In this document: positions 34,601-45,743 of the stretch, in pieces | Numbering within the stretch: the first letter of the stretch is position 1 | Layout: each line of letters opens with the position of its first letter | NCBI GenBank assembly: GCA_019916065.1 | Contig: CM034237.1 | Span: forward strand, 43,010,485-43,074,484 | DNA from: Vitellaria paradoxa | Taxonomy: Eukaryota; Streptophyta; Magnoliopsida; Ericales; Sapotaceae | Direction of reading: 5' to 3' | Length of the DNA stretch: 64,000 nt | Program-made: the position numbers and the translations under genes | The notes under the pieces: model-generated | What the model was told of the DNA's origin: nothing | Seen by the model: only the letters and a program-made list of their open reading frames with translations | Databases searched by the model: none

Positions 34601-37600
34601 CAATTGTATTTGGATACTTTATGGTGGCAAGGATTTCCGTCTAGATTTAATAGTTTTAGCTGATTGAACAAGTGTATGGGAAGAAGATAACAAAGGAATA
34701 AACATTTTAGCTGATTAAACATTTTAGATGCAAGGTCACTCATGAAGTGCCTTCTATAATCTGATACAGCTGATAAGGCCCAACTATGAATCTTTTGTAC
34801 TTACATACATGAAATGTAATAGGTAAAGAAAATATGCATCTCCCCTCAGATTCAAGATGTGTACTTCGTGGCAATTTTCATCTCCTGTAGTGAACATTTT
34901 CATGTTCAGAGCAGCAGACCTTGATGGTGTTTAGATCCAGCATTTTGATTGTTTATAAAATCTATTTCTTGATCAGGCAACTAAGAGGCACCTGACACAG
35001 CGAATTGAGAACTTGGATGGAAAACTTGATGAGCAAGTGGAAATGTCAAAGTTAATTAAGAATGAGGTACATCAATAATTGCGTTCCCTTTTATAATCTT
35101 CGTGAGTTTACCTTTTCTTCCTATAAAATATAGGGCACCGTAGATTATAAGATATTCAAAATTATTTCATATTCAGTGGGATTGGGGGAAACTAAATAGA
35201 TCAGCTTTCCATGAATTATAATTATGCCAATCAATGAATGTGGTTAGGATTTGAATGTGATCCAGTAACAGCATTAAAACATTCATCTAATTTTGTGGAA
35301 CAGGTTACTGATGTTCGTACTGATCTTTCTCAAATTGGCTTTGACTTGGATGCACTACAGAGAATGGTTTCTGGCTTGGTGAGTTTTGTCTCATAAAGTT
35401 TGTTAAAATTTAATTTTTCAAAGTTATATAATTAAACAAAGGTGTTATTAGATGAGATTTCTGCTTTTGGTGAGTTTTATGTCATCTTATTCAACAGACC
35501 ACAAACCAGCTGATTGAATATGGAGATGTAGTCTTGTATTGATGTTTGATAAAATGAAGACTGAAGGAGGGGTATGACATTTTATTGAATGGAATGAATT
35601 TGTAAAATCCAAGGAGTTTACATTGAACGAACCATTGAAACCAATAGAGAATCATCTTAGCTAAATTATGTTGTCATTTATCAGTTACATGTCTCTCTTT
35701 TTGTATGTTAGGATTAGGTTGCCTACTCCAGATTACATTTACTACGAAAAAGCATCTGATGGTTGAGCTACTGCAAAAAGATAGAATCTTAGGGACTGTT
35801 TATAGTTGTTGTTGATTCTGCTGAATGGATTGGTTGGCCAAAATTGATTATGATCTAGGAAGCACGGACACTTTCCGGAGGCTAATGTAGGGTGTTGGAC
35901 CCTCTCCGGAGACACTCAACTAGTTTGGGCTTCAGACACGTTGGGGACATGCAGGGGACACATTCAAGACACTCAGCTAGTTTTCTATTATTTGATTTGC
36001 CTCTAATGCCTTTCAGTAATGGCGCAACATGTTTATTGTGATTTTTTCTTATTTCTTCCTTCGGCATCCTTGAAGGGTTTGCCTTTTTTTTTGGGGGGGG
36101 GGGGTATTTGAACTAGGGATGGTAAATAAATTTCATTAACCTTTGCATGTTATTAATAATTTTATGATAGAACTACATATTTTAAAACGATGTGTTGATT
36201 TACCTTTTTTTTTACTTAATAGAAGGTAATCATTATGTGAAGGATATTACAATATTTGAAGTTATATAGTGCATGTTTTTGTTTTATCCCCCCCCCCTTT
36301 TTTTTTAAATTCTGAAAGTTTTTTCTTGCATTTTATTTATTATATTTGAATGAAATATTTTATATATATGACATAAAAATAAATAAAAATATGTCTTTTT
36401 TGCATTTTTTATTTTTTTTGAAAATTTATGAGTTGGAAAGAAACCATTAAACATGACTTAACCTACCTAGATTTATCGGAGGACGTGCCCCTAAACAGAT
36501 CTAATTGGCGTCGACAAATCCATATAGCCGACCCCACCTAGTGGGAAAAGGCTTGGTTTGGTTTGGTTTGGGTGTCCAACTCATTTGGTCATGGGTAATG
36601 TGTCCTTGTCTCTGACTCTTAGACTAGAATATTGAAAAGTGTGGTTATGAATTGTTTTTATGTTTGCTTTCTAGCCGGTGTGAAATGTCCTGACAGTAGA
36701 TTTGCTTGGGAGCTTTGTTTGACATCAGAACTAGTGTCCTTCAGGAGATTCCGACTTTGCTTTTTGCCAGTGTCTTTAGAGGGGAAAAATTATTGACTCA
36801 TTTGAAAACATGTTTACTTTTAATTGCAAACCTGTGCAACACTCTGATAAAGCTGGCTCTGATGCATGGTGGAGGGAGCCTTTCTCCTTGATAACACTAA
36901 CTCCAGTGCTTGGTGGTGGGTGCCTTTCTCCTGGAAACTGGAAAAGGATTGACCTATCTTGATATAGAACCATTATTCTTACGAACATACTGAGTGGATC
37001 TTTTTTTTTAGTGACTAGCCAAGTATGTGGAACGCTAAATTTGAACGGATTTGTTGCTTTTGCCATTTTTTTTTGAACTGGGTTATTGGTTCGGTAAAAA
37101 CATTTTGCCATGATGGTTTTCTTATGTGTTATTTAAAAACTCTGTTTGTTTTGTACTCATTTCCAGTTAATTTATGCATTTATCTTATTCAATTACTTTT
37201 TTCCTTTGTAGGATGGAAAGATAATGTCACTGGAAGACAAACAGGTAAAACAGCTTCAGCATCTTATTTGAATTGGGAAAACATTGTCAATCTGGTGAAG
37301 TCCAGAATTTTATCAAGTTGAATAGCTATTGCTACCTTTAAAGTTCACACCTATAGATATACATATATATTGAAAAAAGGGAAGCACAAAATTTTGCATT
37401 CTGCATGCAAGTTTGATCTAGATTATCTGGAAAAGATTTCTGCTTATTATTGATTGATGAGTATTGGGAATAATTAGCAGTATGATTACTATGAACTTCC
37501 CAAACTATGTAGATAACATCTCCTTGTTGCTAAGTAGCTTGTATGTTTATGCCTTCTTGTATCCTAACGAGTTAAGTTTTAGCTACACTTCTTGATACAT

Positions 37601-40600
37601 CTCCAATACCAGAATGTGTCCAGAGTCTTTTTGCACATCAATTACCTGGTTTTGTTTTGTGTCTTTTTTTCTTTTTTAAGACAATGATACTAAAGTATGA
37701 TACTGTTGATGAATTGTCATTTCTGTGTGTACCATGATAACGAGTAAAAACTGAGATACATTGAAGCTTGGTGAACCCTCTTGAGACTCACATTTTTTCC
37801 CCCTTTAATACCCCTCAACAGCTCATTAATTAATTAGGTAATTTTAGTTTTAGTTTATGTAATCACCATTATGGTAGTTATCATGCACAATGTCTGAGCA
37901 ACGCATATAGTACATATTGGACACTTGAAAATTAAATAGTGTTGGTTGACACATGCTCTAATTTGTCCTTGAAATAGAAATAAAGAAATAAATACACCGA
38001 TTGCATATGGTGAGTATTATTTCATATGCTCATGTCATCATAATATGTTACTATTTCCTGCAATCTATGTTATGGAAAATGGTTTTGTTGATGGCTATTT
38101 GTCAAACTATGTTATATAGACTCAGGTATAGGTGTGGGGTATGGATACGTGTCTAAGGGTCAAGAGCCATCAATTCTTTTAGACATGGGGACATGATAAG
38201 ATATTTAAATACTTAAGATAATTATTTTATTTTGTAGGATAAAATGGTATTAACAAGGTTCCGTTAGAGAATTTTATGTATGAAATATAAGTTTTATGCA
38301 TAATTATGATCTAAAATTCAATTATTAGATATGTTTTTTATGGATGTTCAATTATATTGGGATACGTATATCATACCCTTACTAAAGTATCCTTGTTCAA
38401 GTGTCAAGTATCCGTCACGGGTATGTCATACATTTAAAAGAGTTTAGGTAACATAACTATCAAAGAAAAAAAAAATTATTGGAGTCGGCTTTTTGGTATT
38501 TCTCAATCTTATCACAGATTCTTTGATTTCCTAGTCTTGGTTAGTTGGGTCTAATGTAGATGAATAGATGAGATACAAATTACTTGAAAATAATTGAAAT
38601 AGTGTTGATGGTTCCCTTTGGGTTGATTATTTATTTTATGTATTTTTTCTTTAAATGCTTGAGAATATACTTACACGATTGTGACAACAGGACCTTGCAA
38701 ATATGGGGGTGCTGTACCTGTGCAACTTTGTTGATGGAAGAAAAATGAAAATGCCTGAAGCTTTTCAGGTTTGTACAAATTTAATCTTCCGTTGTTCGTT
38801 TAGTTTGAATTTCCTTTTCAAGTAAAATTGTCCAAGTATTACAGTATGTAACTTGGAAAAAATGTAATGCAGATACTTTTTTGGTGATGCAGTGGTTTAG
38901 TGACTGTATTAATGTAATTAGAAGTGACTTTATGTAGTCTTGAAACCAATTTATGTTGCTTTCTGTTTGGTTTTTCTGTTGGCACTTCTTGGTTATATTA
39001 ATCACGTGGTTATGGTATCTGCCACCACAACTATGGTATTTATCATTTTCTGCATCATTAATTGAGCGCATGCTTCTATTTTGTGGTGTGGGTGAAGATC
39101 TCTGTATTCTGCTGGGAATATGCCAGTTTACATTGTTGGTTCATATGGCCAGTTTCGAAATTAGATTTGCCACTCCTTATAGTATTTATATGCTTGATTT
39201 TTTTTGCCCCTTTTTTTAAATGCAGGAACAGCTTAAGCTTTCAGGAAAAACCCGAGGTTATCTTCCCTCTTCTGATACTGCGAGCCTCAAGGTTTCTTTC
39301 TTACTCAATCTTCTGTAAGCATTTGTTTGTTACTGGATTTAATTGGTTCAAAGTTAATTATTTGATAATAAGAGTTCACCGTCTTTGCGGTCACTATTTG
39401 CTGATGATGTATTTCGAAAGTAATATTTCACCGGCTTACTTTTTTTTGCCTATAAATTCAAGAGCACTATTATTATAGTTGTTGTTGTTGTTGTTGTTGT
39501 CAGCTACGAGCTTGTTTTATGATCGTGACTTTTCTGTAAAAGATTTAGTCTGTTCCTTTATGTTTGTTTGCAAACTAACGTGTGGGTAATCGTGGTTCAA
39601 AGAAGTAAATTTTGTTCTTTTTTCTTTTTGGAAATTCTTGTTTGCGTTTCATTGTGATTTTAAAACCGAATTGGGTGAAGTTTCTCGACATCGATAGTGT
39701 GGTCCTCCTGGAAAACACATGTAAAGCATTGGATTTCCGCTAAAGTTGTGTTTCCAATATTATTTGACAGATGCCAGAGTTTAGAACAATTTGATTTTTG
39801 TAGATGTCCATAAAATTTTCATTTGTAAATATCATACTTCATATTTAAATGTGTATTTTAGGATACTTAGTTGCATGGGTTAATGGCAAGTGAAGGGCAA
39901 ATTCCAAAGCAAGTAAATCTGAAACACGGTAATATTTAATTTATGCAATGTTACTTCTCTGCAGGGTCTCAAGGAGATAGCAGATTCTATACTGTCAGGA
40001 AATGCAAATAGGTCAATAGCAGATGGTTCTATGCAAGACGGTACTGAAATATCGGATGACCGGCCCAGGAGCCTGATGAGGTATAAATTGTTATTCTATT
40101 CTTGATATGGGTTTGCATTCTCCGGAAAGCATTTGTATCTTGTGTCAACCACCTTAATTATGTCACATACTGGATTTTCATAGACAATGTAGATTTCATA
40201 TTAGAAAGCGATCGGGTAGCCATGATGATGCTGCTTTAGCCGAACATGATGCACCTGAAACCTTGAATCTAGATGTGAGGGCCGGTCTTCAAATATCTTT
40301 TAGTAATTTTAGTAGGCTTCTGATTGAATACCGTTGGACATTCATCCTTTCCTTTATTATTATTATTATTTTGGTGGGGTGTGTGAGGAACAAAATCGCC
40401 TGTTGTCTAAGTCTGGATTCGGGGGGAGTTGACATAGCAATGCTATGTTAGTTCCGTGACTTGTAATCAGGATCGTTGGATTAAAATTCAACAGTTCGGA
40501 TATATTTATGTTTTTTTTTAATTAAAATAGTGTGAATGGATTTGGAAATTCAACAGTCTCAAATCAATGTCAAGGGACTGACATAGCATTGCTATGTCAG

Positions 40601-40819
40601 CCTCCCCCTTTTCTAAGTCTGTCGCTGTTGGACCAGAGAGAAAATTGATGTATCCCATTTTCAAACCATCATGAAAGCTGTGCCAATTCATTCCCCCTGC
40701 TCCAGTCCACACTCGTGCTCCCCTTTTAAGCAATTTACGCAATGCTCTTAAATCTTCCATTATCTTTTATTGACAGTTTGACACATCATATTTACAGGAC
40801 AGCTTCAACAAAGTGCTGA
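28638..40819 (+). CDS. DUF1664 family membrane/coiled-coil protein, 13 exons
   Basis: Thirteen exons join in frame: 28638-28692, 28791-28852, 29167-29244, 33317-33398, 33624-33694, 33936-34037, 34977-35066, 35304-35378, 37212-37244, 38691-38768, 39226-39291, 39965-40080, 40798-40819. They give 930 nt and 309 residues, the normal size for plant DUF1664 proteins. The start MAMQTGVGFSKILILVGAGY opens a hydrophobic signal-anchor. A second membrane segment is VVPAAALGALGYGYMWW (about residues 95-118). A long heptad-like region follows (VTKRNMANAVSNLTKHLEHV to GKIMSLEDKQ). The end is LMRTASTKC. The family is plant-specific, probably membrane-anchored with a coiled-coil, and has no established biochemical role. 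Intron 3 (4.1 kb) carries transposons. A different last-exon choice is possible (see the alternative exon entry). Confidence 0.92.
28891..28900. repeat. Poly-C tract in DUF1664 intron 2
   Basis: Uninterrupted C-run. Similar C/A or C/T homopolymer junctions occur at 29474-29501, 31237-31252 and 57299-57320. Confidence 0.9.
31763..32089. mobile_element. MITE nested in the LINE of DUF1664 intron 3
   Basis: A 317-bp element (31768-32084) has CTTAG on both sides and inverted ends TGTAAGTTTAGAGTGCC / TGTGCATTTGGAATACC (the latter read on the reverse strand). The inside is a run of AAAGTTGGTAAAAGTTG-like short repeats. It interrupts the LINE reverse transcriptase relic, so it is younger than the LINE. 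The superfamily is uncertain. Confidence 0.65.
32329..32520 (-). repeat. Internal duplication of a LINE reverse transcriptase segment
   Basis: RLNKLIAKVLALMLKKVLN and NKLIAKMLTLRLKKVLN are encoded about 110 bp apart on the minus strand, with related flanks. This indicates a local tandem duplication within the LINE relic. Confidence 0.65.
32972..33204. mobile_element. Foldback MITE just upstream of DUF1664 exon 4
   Basis: Inverted arms of about 65 bp are present. The left arm has CTGTTTAGGTAC, AAGCTAGCTTTTTTGGGTTT and TTTTCATCTCA. The right arm read in reverse has TTGTTTGGGTACC, GCTAGCTTCTTTGGGTTTAG and TTTTCATCTCA. The arms leave about 100 bp of unique centre. It lies 113 bp before the exon 4 acceptor. 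The target duplication is ambiguous. Confidence 0.75.
34108..34170. repeat. 31-bp tandem duplication in DUF1664 intron 6
   Basis: AGAGGACCTATCCTAGTAAA plus ATTCATATTAA is repeated at once with a single G/A change. Confidence 0.85.
36455..36570 (+). mobile_element. 3' remnant of an Au-like SINE
   Basis: The block TTGGCGTCGACAAATCCATA, TAGCCGACCCCACCTAGTGG and GAAAAGGCTTGGTTTGG resembles the 3' half and the short tandem tail of plant Au-type SINEs. In those, AGCCGACCCCAACTAGTTGG is followed by GGCTTTGTTGTTG. Here the tail is TTGG(T)-based. The Pol III head is not recognised. It lies in DUF1664 intron 8. Confidence 0.6.
39478..39501. repeat. GTT trinucleotide microsatellite
   Basis: About seven GTT units in DUF1664 intron 11. 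Confidence 0.85.
40184..40274 (+). other. Possible alternative exon of the DUF1664 gene
   Basis: After exon 12 the acceptor at 40182-40183 (CATAG) opens a frame in the correct phase. It runs without a stop for more than 30 codons (RQCRFHIRKRSGSHDDAALA...) up to a donor at 40275 (GATGTGAGG). Its inclusion shifts the last exon to end DSFNKVLI. The skipped form ends RTASTKC and is preferred. RNA evidence is needed. Confidence 0.3.
40406..40621. mobile_element. Mutator-like MITE with palindromic ends in DUF1664 intron 12
   Basis: TCTAAGTCTG is duplicated at 40406-40415 and 40612-40621 around a 196-bp element. Its inverted ends are GGGGGGAGTTGACATAGC and, read in reverse, GGGGGAGGCTGACATAGC. Each end also contains the self-complementary TGACATAGCAATGCTATGT, so the tips can fold by themselves. 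A 9-10 bp duplication suggests the Mutator superfamily. Confidence 0.75.
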
Positions 40820-41401
40820 TTTGAACATTCTGTGAAGACACCAAGTAGCTTTATTTTTTAGCAGGCCCGTGGAGGAAGACTATACGTGTGCAATAAGAAA
40901 CTTTGTGGATATCATATGTTCTCCTTTACGCAAATTTTATGTTTTCATCGCAAAGCAGTCGTGGGGTTCATTGTCTCATTGTAATCCCTCGTCCATGTGC
41001 TAGTACGTGTTTTTCCTATGCTATTAAGAGTTTGATATATGTGTTGACCAACTTTTCTCTCTCTCTCTCTCTCTCTCTCAATTTATGATTGTGAAGGGTT
41101 GAAGAGCATTGTTAGTGATATCCACGATGAATTTATTCAGTTTCCTCTTGTTTTCCTATTGATCCCACTCCCACTCCCACTCCAAAGCCTGTTAGTGATT
41201 GGATGTGTGCGCCTTGTACATATTTGTTTATCTCTTATAGAAAAGAGACCAAAAATTGAAGAAAAGTTATGTCGGCTTCTTGATCTAACCAAGAGGAACT
41301 AAACTAGATCGTTGTGGTGAAATTTGAGACTTCGACGGTGACCAAACTGCCCAGCGAAAAAAGGTTTTGATATCAAGTTATAATAAATTATGGATTTAAA
41401 T

Positions 41402-42217
41402 TATAGACCTAGGCTGTGTTTGGAGTGTCAAAAAGCTAAAAAAAAATTTAAGAAGTTAGCAGATTTTTGGTGTGAAAAAAATTAGAGAAAATAAAAAAAA
41501 TGATTGAAAATTGAAAATTTTTGATGGTTTTTTGGGCACGTCCTATGGTTCCTTCGCCCCTTTGGGGAGTACTAAATAATTCTAAAAATCTCTCAAATAA
41601 TTTTAAAAAGTTCTAAAAAACAAACTCTAAAAAAGGTGCTAAATAATTCTAAAAATCTCTAAAATAATTTTAAAAAGTTCTAAAAAACATACTCTAAAAA
41701 ATTGTTCAAAACCTTTATTATCTATTTGAACGGTTTTTTAAATTTTTTAGTAGTGTGCTTTGAAACAACTATAAAAAAGTTACAAAAAATTAAATTTTTT
41801 TTTTTTAAAGTTTACAACTTTTTTCAATAAAATTTTGCTACATTATTTTTACACAAATTTGGAGTTTAAGAAAAGTATAAAAGAAAAAAAAATAAAAGTT
41901 AGTATTAAAGTGATATAAAAATGATATGTGATGAAATTTAATTACAAAAAATTAAAAATTTTTAAGATTTTTAAAAAAAAATTTAGTATTCTTTTGGCAT
42001 TTCAAATTAGTAACTGTTACAATAACCACTAGCTAGTAGCTGTTACAGTGGTCGATTAAATTTATCCTCTTACGTTTTAATCTTATTTTAAACTTTTAAG
42101 GACAAAAATGTTAAATTAATTAAAATTAAAAATTCAATTAAAAAAATTATTTTTTTCCAAACACAAAAATAGATAAAAATAATCAGTTACTTTTCTTCCC
42201 AAACAAAGCTTTAGACC
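41402..42217. mobile_element. Putative hAT-like non-autonomous element
   Basis: The element body is about 41410-42209 with ends TAGGCTGTGTTTGG and, read in reverse, AAGCTTTGTTTGG. Flanks TATAGACC and TTTAGACC match at 7 of 8 positions, as an aged 8-bp duplication would. It contains a tandem pair of about 68 bp (41569-41700, CTAAATAATTCTAAAAATCT). Its 3' part shares the TCCTCTTACGTTTTAATC block with the Tourist-like copies, so it may be composite. Confidence 0.55.
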
Positions 42218-42765
42218 GCCGAATAACCTCCTGTTTTCACATGAGAAGTAAAATCGCAATACGAGACTTGCAACCCTACTCTATAATTTGGTATGACGTG
42301 GTCACCATAGCCTTGCTGTTGCGGTAATTTGTCTTGTTCTTACGATGGATTTGGTTTGACTTCGTTACCTTGATTTGACTGAATTGATTTTTTACGTCAC
42401 TTTAACCTAACTGTGAAATTGTTGATTCGACTGAATTGATTTTCCACCAAAATATCTAACTACCGTTACCGAAAGGGGTGCAGAAGAAAGACCACCCTTT
42501 TCTTTTCTTTTCCCTTTGTACGGCTCCAAACAAAAAAATATTAAAAATGATGAAAAAATAATGAAAAATTTTAAAAATTATTTATTTTTTTATCTCATTA
42601 TACAAATTACGAACCCACAACTTATCTCATTTTATGTCATTTTATTTCATTTCTGTTGCTTTAAACGCACCTGTAATATTGTGCGTTCTTGTGTAATATT
42701 GTCAGTGCTTTTGTTGTAATATTTTATGTATTTAATAATAAATAAGTGTAATCTAAATATAAAGT

Positions 42766-42991
42766 TTAGTTTGGGATCCGATACTTGATAGTTCAACTAC
42801 TAGTTACTAGTTTTTTGGCCTTTTTTTTTAAATAACTAAATTTATCCTCTTACATTTTAATTTCTTTTAAACCTTTCAGGACAAAATGTCAAATTAACAA
42901 AAAGGTCAAAAGTTAGCTACTAAAAATTAACTTTTGTCCCTTTCCAAATAAAATAAAAAATTAACTTTTTTACTCCTCAAAGCAAGCCTAA
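42766..42991. mobile_element. Second member of the Tourist-like MITE family
   Basis: It shares TTTATCCTCTTACATTTTAA, TTTTAAACCTTTCAGGACAA and TGTCAAATTAACAAAAA with the element at 2016-2199. It ends CAAGCC followed by TAA. The left end is poorly preserved. Confidence 0.55.
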
Positions 42992-43451
42992 GTGTGTTTC
43001 TAATATTTATGTGTTTTTCATTCAAATGGTATCAAAGCCTAGAACATTAGAATTGTGTATTTATAAAATTTTTACCCAAATATATATTTTTAATTATTCA
43101 AAGTTAGCATGTATTTCTATAATTTTTATGTCACTCTTACAATCTTTTGTAAAAAGTTACAAAACTACAAATCATCAATAAGTTTGTGAGGATGTCAATG
43201 TGGTTATCTCTACATATTTATTATTGTCAATTATAATTTATGACGTTAATTTTTGAATTTAAAAATAAAATTATATTATCGATAAAGTTTACATGGTACG
43301 CAACAATAACTAACATGATAGTCAGAAAATTTTAATTGATTAAAAAATAAGTTTAATAATATCGAGTAACTAAAATAATGGTAATTTTGTTGATGTTGAC
43401 TATCATTGTATTGTATATATGCTAAATTCTTAATTACTATTACTTGGAAAT

Positions 43452-43709
43452 TAATATTTATATTGAATTTCTAAGTTATAAATCTTAGCCTATTATCTTA
43501 ACCTTATGGAATTAAGTTATTTTAATTTGAACTTTAACTAAAATTCTCTCTAAGATTCATAAGATAATGAAAAGTAAGAGTAATATTTATATTAAATTCC
43601 TAAGTTGTAATTCTCAGCCTATTATCTTAAGCTTGTGTTGTTAAGTTATTCTAATTTGAACTTTAACTAAATTCTCTCTAAGATTCATAAGATAATGAAA
43701 AGTAAGAGT
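43452..43709. repeat. 129-bp tandem duplication
   Basis: Two adjacent copies, at 43452-43580 and 43581-43709, share TTAATATTTATATTGAATTT-like starts and end with ATAATGAAAAGTAAGAGTA. They differ at roughly ten positions. Confidence 0.85.
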
Positions 43710-45714
43710 AAATCTAAATAAAGGCAAGAGGGCAACTGACCCCTTGATTTTTAATTGTGAAATTATTAAAATATTTTTGGTATTCTGCTTTGTTAAAAAA
43801 TTAAATTAATTTAAAATTGGGGTTTTTTGGCCTTATTTAAAAATTAAAATTAACTCAAAAATTTTAACATAAAAGAAGTTTACAAGAATCAAAATTTAAT
43901 AATAATTATATTTTTGATAGCAAAAGATATTTTTAGTAAACCCACGTATTCTTAAAAGAGCCGATTGAATAATTAAACTGTAAAAAAATATATTTATCAA
44001 TTTAATGTCCGATAATAATTCTCTTTATCTTTAAAAGTAATATTACTTCTCTTTTACTTTAACCTTGACATAAATCGTTATCATTTTTTTTGAGTGATTA
44101 ATGTCTCTTAGTAAAAATTCTAGATCTGCATTGATGAGAAAACAATTTAAAAACCTTCTAATGAATAAATATTTTGAAAGCATTTGATAGAGATACGAAT
44201 GAAATAATAATAATAATAAAAGTCAAAAAAATTGAGTTCAGTTGTGTAAGGCTTGTTTGGAGTGAGAATTTTGTGAGGAAAAAAAATGAAGGGGAAAGGA
44301 GAAAAAAAAGGTTGGAAAAAGATGAAGAAAATATAAAATTTAGAGTAACCATGCAATATTAAAGTTACAATAGGCATGATTGAATACTTCTTTTTTTTTT
44401 AAATGGCATTGAAATAATATAAGAATAATATATTTATCGAAAATTCACTTTGTCCATAATTTTACTCAGAATTTTACTTGTAGATTTGATTTTTTATTTT
44501 ATAACAATGAAGGGTTTAATTTTTTGTATTAGTTACAATGCTCTTTCAATGACTTTTTTGTTCTTGATGTTTATGTTAATTAGACAGTTAACAATGGGAA
44601 TTCAATGATAAAAAAAAAAAAAGTTATCGAGACAAGTATTGCAACCAACAAAAAAAACTCATATATATCATTAATTATTTCAAAACTAAAATTAAAATTG
44701 AGTAAAACTTAGAGGAAAAGTGAAATATCTCACCACATTTTATAATAAATAAAAACTCCCCTTAAATTTTATTATTATTACGTATTAAACACATACATTT
44801 GACAATTCAAAGACAGCTCAAAAACATAAAAGTAGTGAAAAAATAGTGAATCAAACTAGAATGTCAATTCTTATCAAACACATATGAGTCCATTTGACAA
44901 TATCTGTTCTGGGTTTGATTTTCATTGTATGTTTTTTGAAAATAAGAAAAACAGTTCAAAATTATTTGATCACTTGTATTTTTAAAACCTGTTTTAGAAA
45001 ATAGAAAATGAATTATACATGAAATGCAAAAATGATCAAAGTCATTTAAACTTTTTTGACCATAAACAAGAAAAATCTCAAAATATAAAAATAAAAAATG
45101 TCAAATTAAATGTGTTTTCAGTATTTTTAAAATATGAAATTTCAAAATAAAATAAAAATTAAAATACAAACTAAATGCAATCTAATATATTTAAATCATA
45201 AGAAATGATAAATGCACTCATTAGTTTCTCCAACTCTACATTATGATTTTTTCATTAAAACTATTGTGGAACAGAGCAAGTTAATGAAATAATGCAAATA
45301 TCCCCAATCTTCAATCATACTTTAAGACAAGGACAAATATGTAATTCGAGTAAGAGACATAGATCATGTACCAAGATGCAAACGAGCATCAATGGCTATC
45401 TCTTTAGACTCGGTCAAAGTTAGACCAGAGTCACTTTTTTTGGGGGGTAACCAACCAGAGTCATTTGTCTTTGTCCTAACAGTAAAAACTAAACTAATAA
45501 ATCAATGATAACGTCACGGGACTGTCAACAAACAAACTCACTGCACCAGTCATCGCAGGACATATGTTCCCATTTAATTTTCAGCGGGTGCGATAGATTG
45601 AAGTTTAATAAAATCTGAGATAGACGAATCAGGTTTCAATTTTCTCTTTCAAATCTTCCGAGAAATTCTCTTATCTCATTTTCTCAGTTGCTGCCCCTTT
45701 TTTTTTCTCTCCAG

Positions 45715-45735
45715 ATGAGACCGTCTCATCTCTGA
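45715..45735 (+). promoter_or_regulatory. Upstream ORF in the leader of the Tubby-like gene
   Basis: ATG at 45715 opens a six-codon frame, MRPSHL, ending in TGA just 8 bases before the ATG at 45744. If the transcript starts upstream, this could reduce or tune translation of the main frame. Confidence 0.35.
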
Positions 45736-45743
45736 CAAGGACG

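Larger units (their letters stand above)
40820..45714. other. AT-rich intergenic region with MITEs between DUF1664 and Tubby-like genes
   Basis: No gene is supported. It holds a CT microsatellite (41060-41079), a hAT-like element, a Tourist-family copy, a 129-bp tandem duplication, and long AT-rich stretches. The 300 bp before 45744 rise in CT content and probably hold the Tubby-like promoter and leader. Confidence 0.5.

Noticed and set aside
38127..38440. Possible element with GGTATGGATACGTG and CACGGGTATGTCATAC ends
   Set aside because: The inverted match is short and no target duplication was found; only noted as a possible relative of the 50.98-kb element.
40263..40451. 62-codon ORF as an independent gene
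   Set aside because: It lies in the last intron of the DUF1664 gene and runs into a MITE; at most its first part is an alternative exon.
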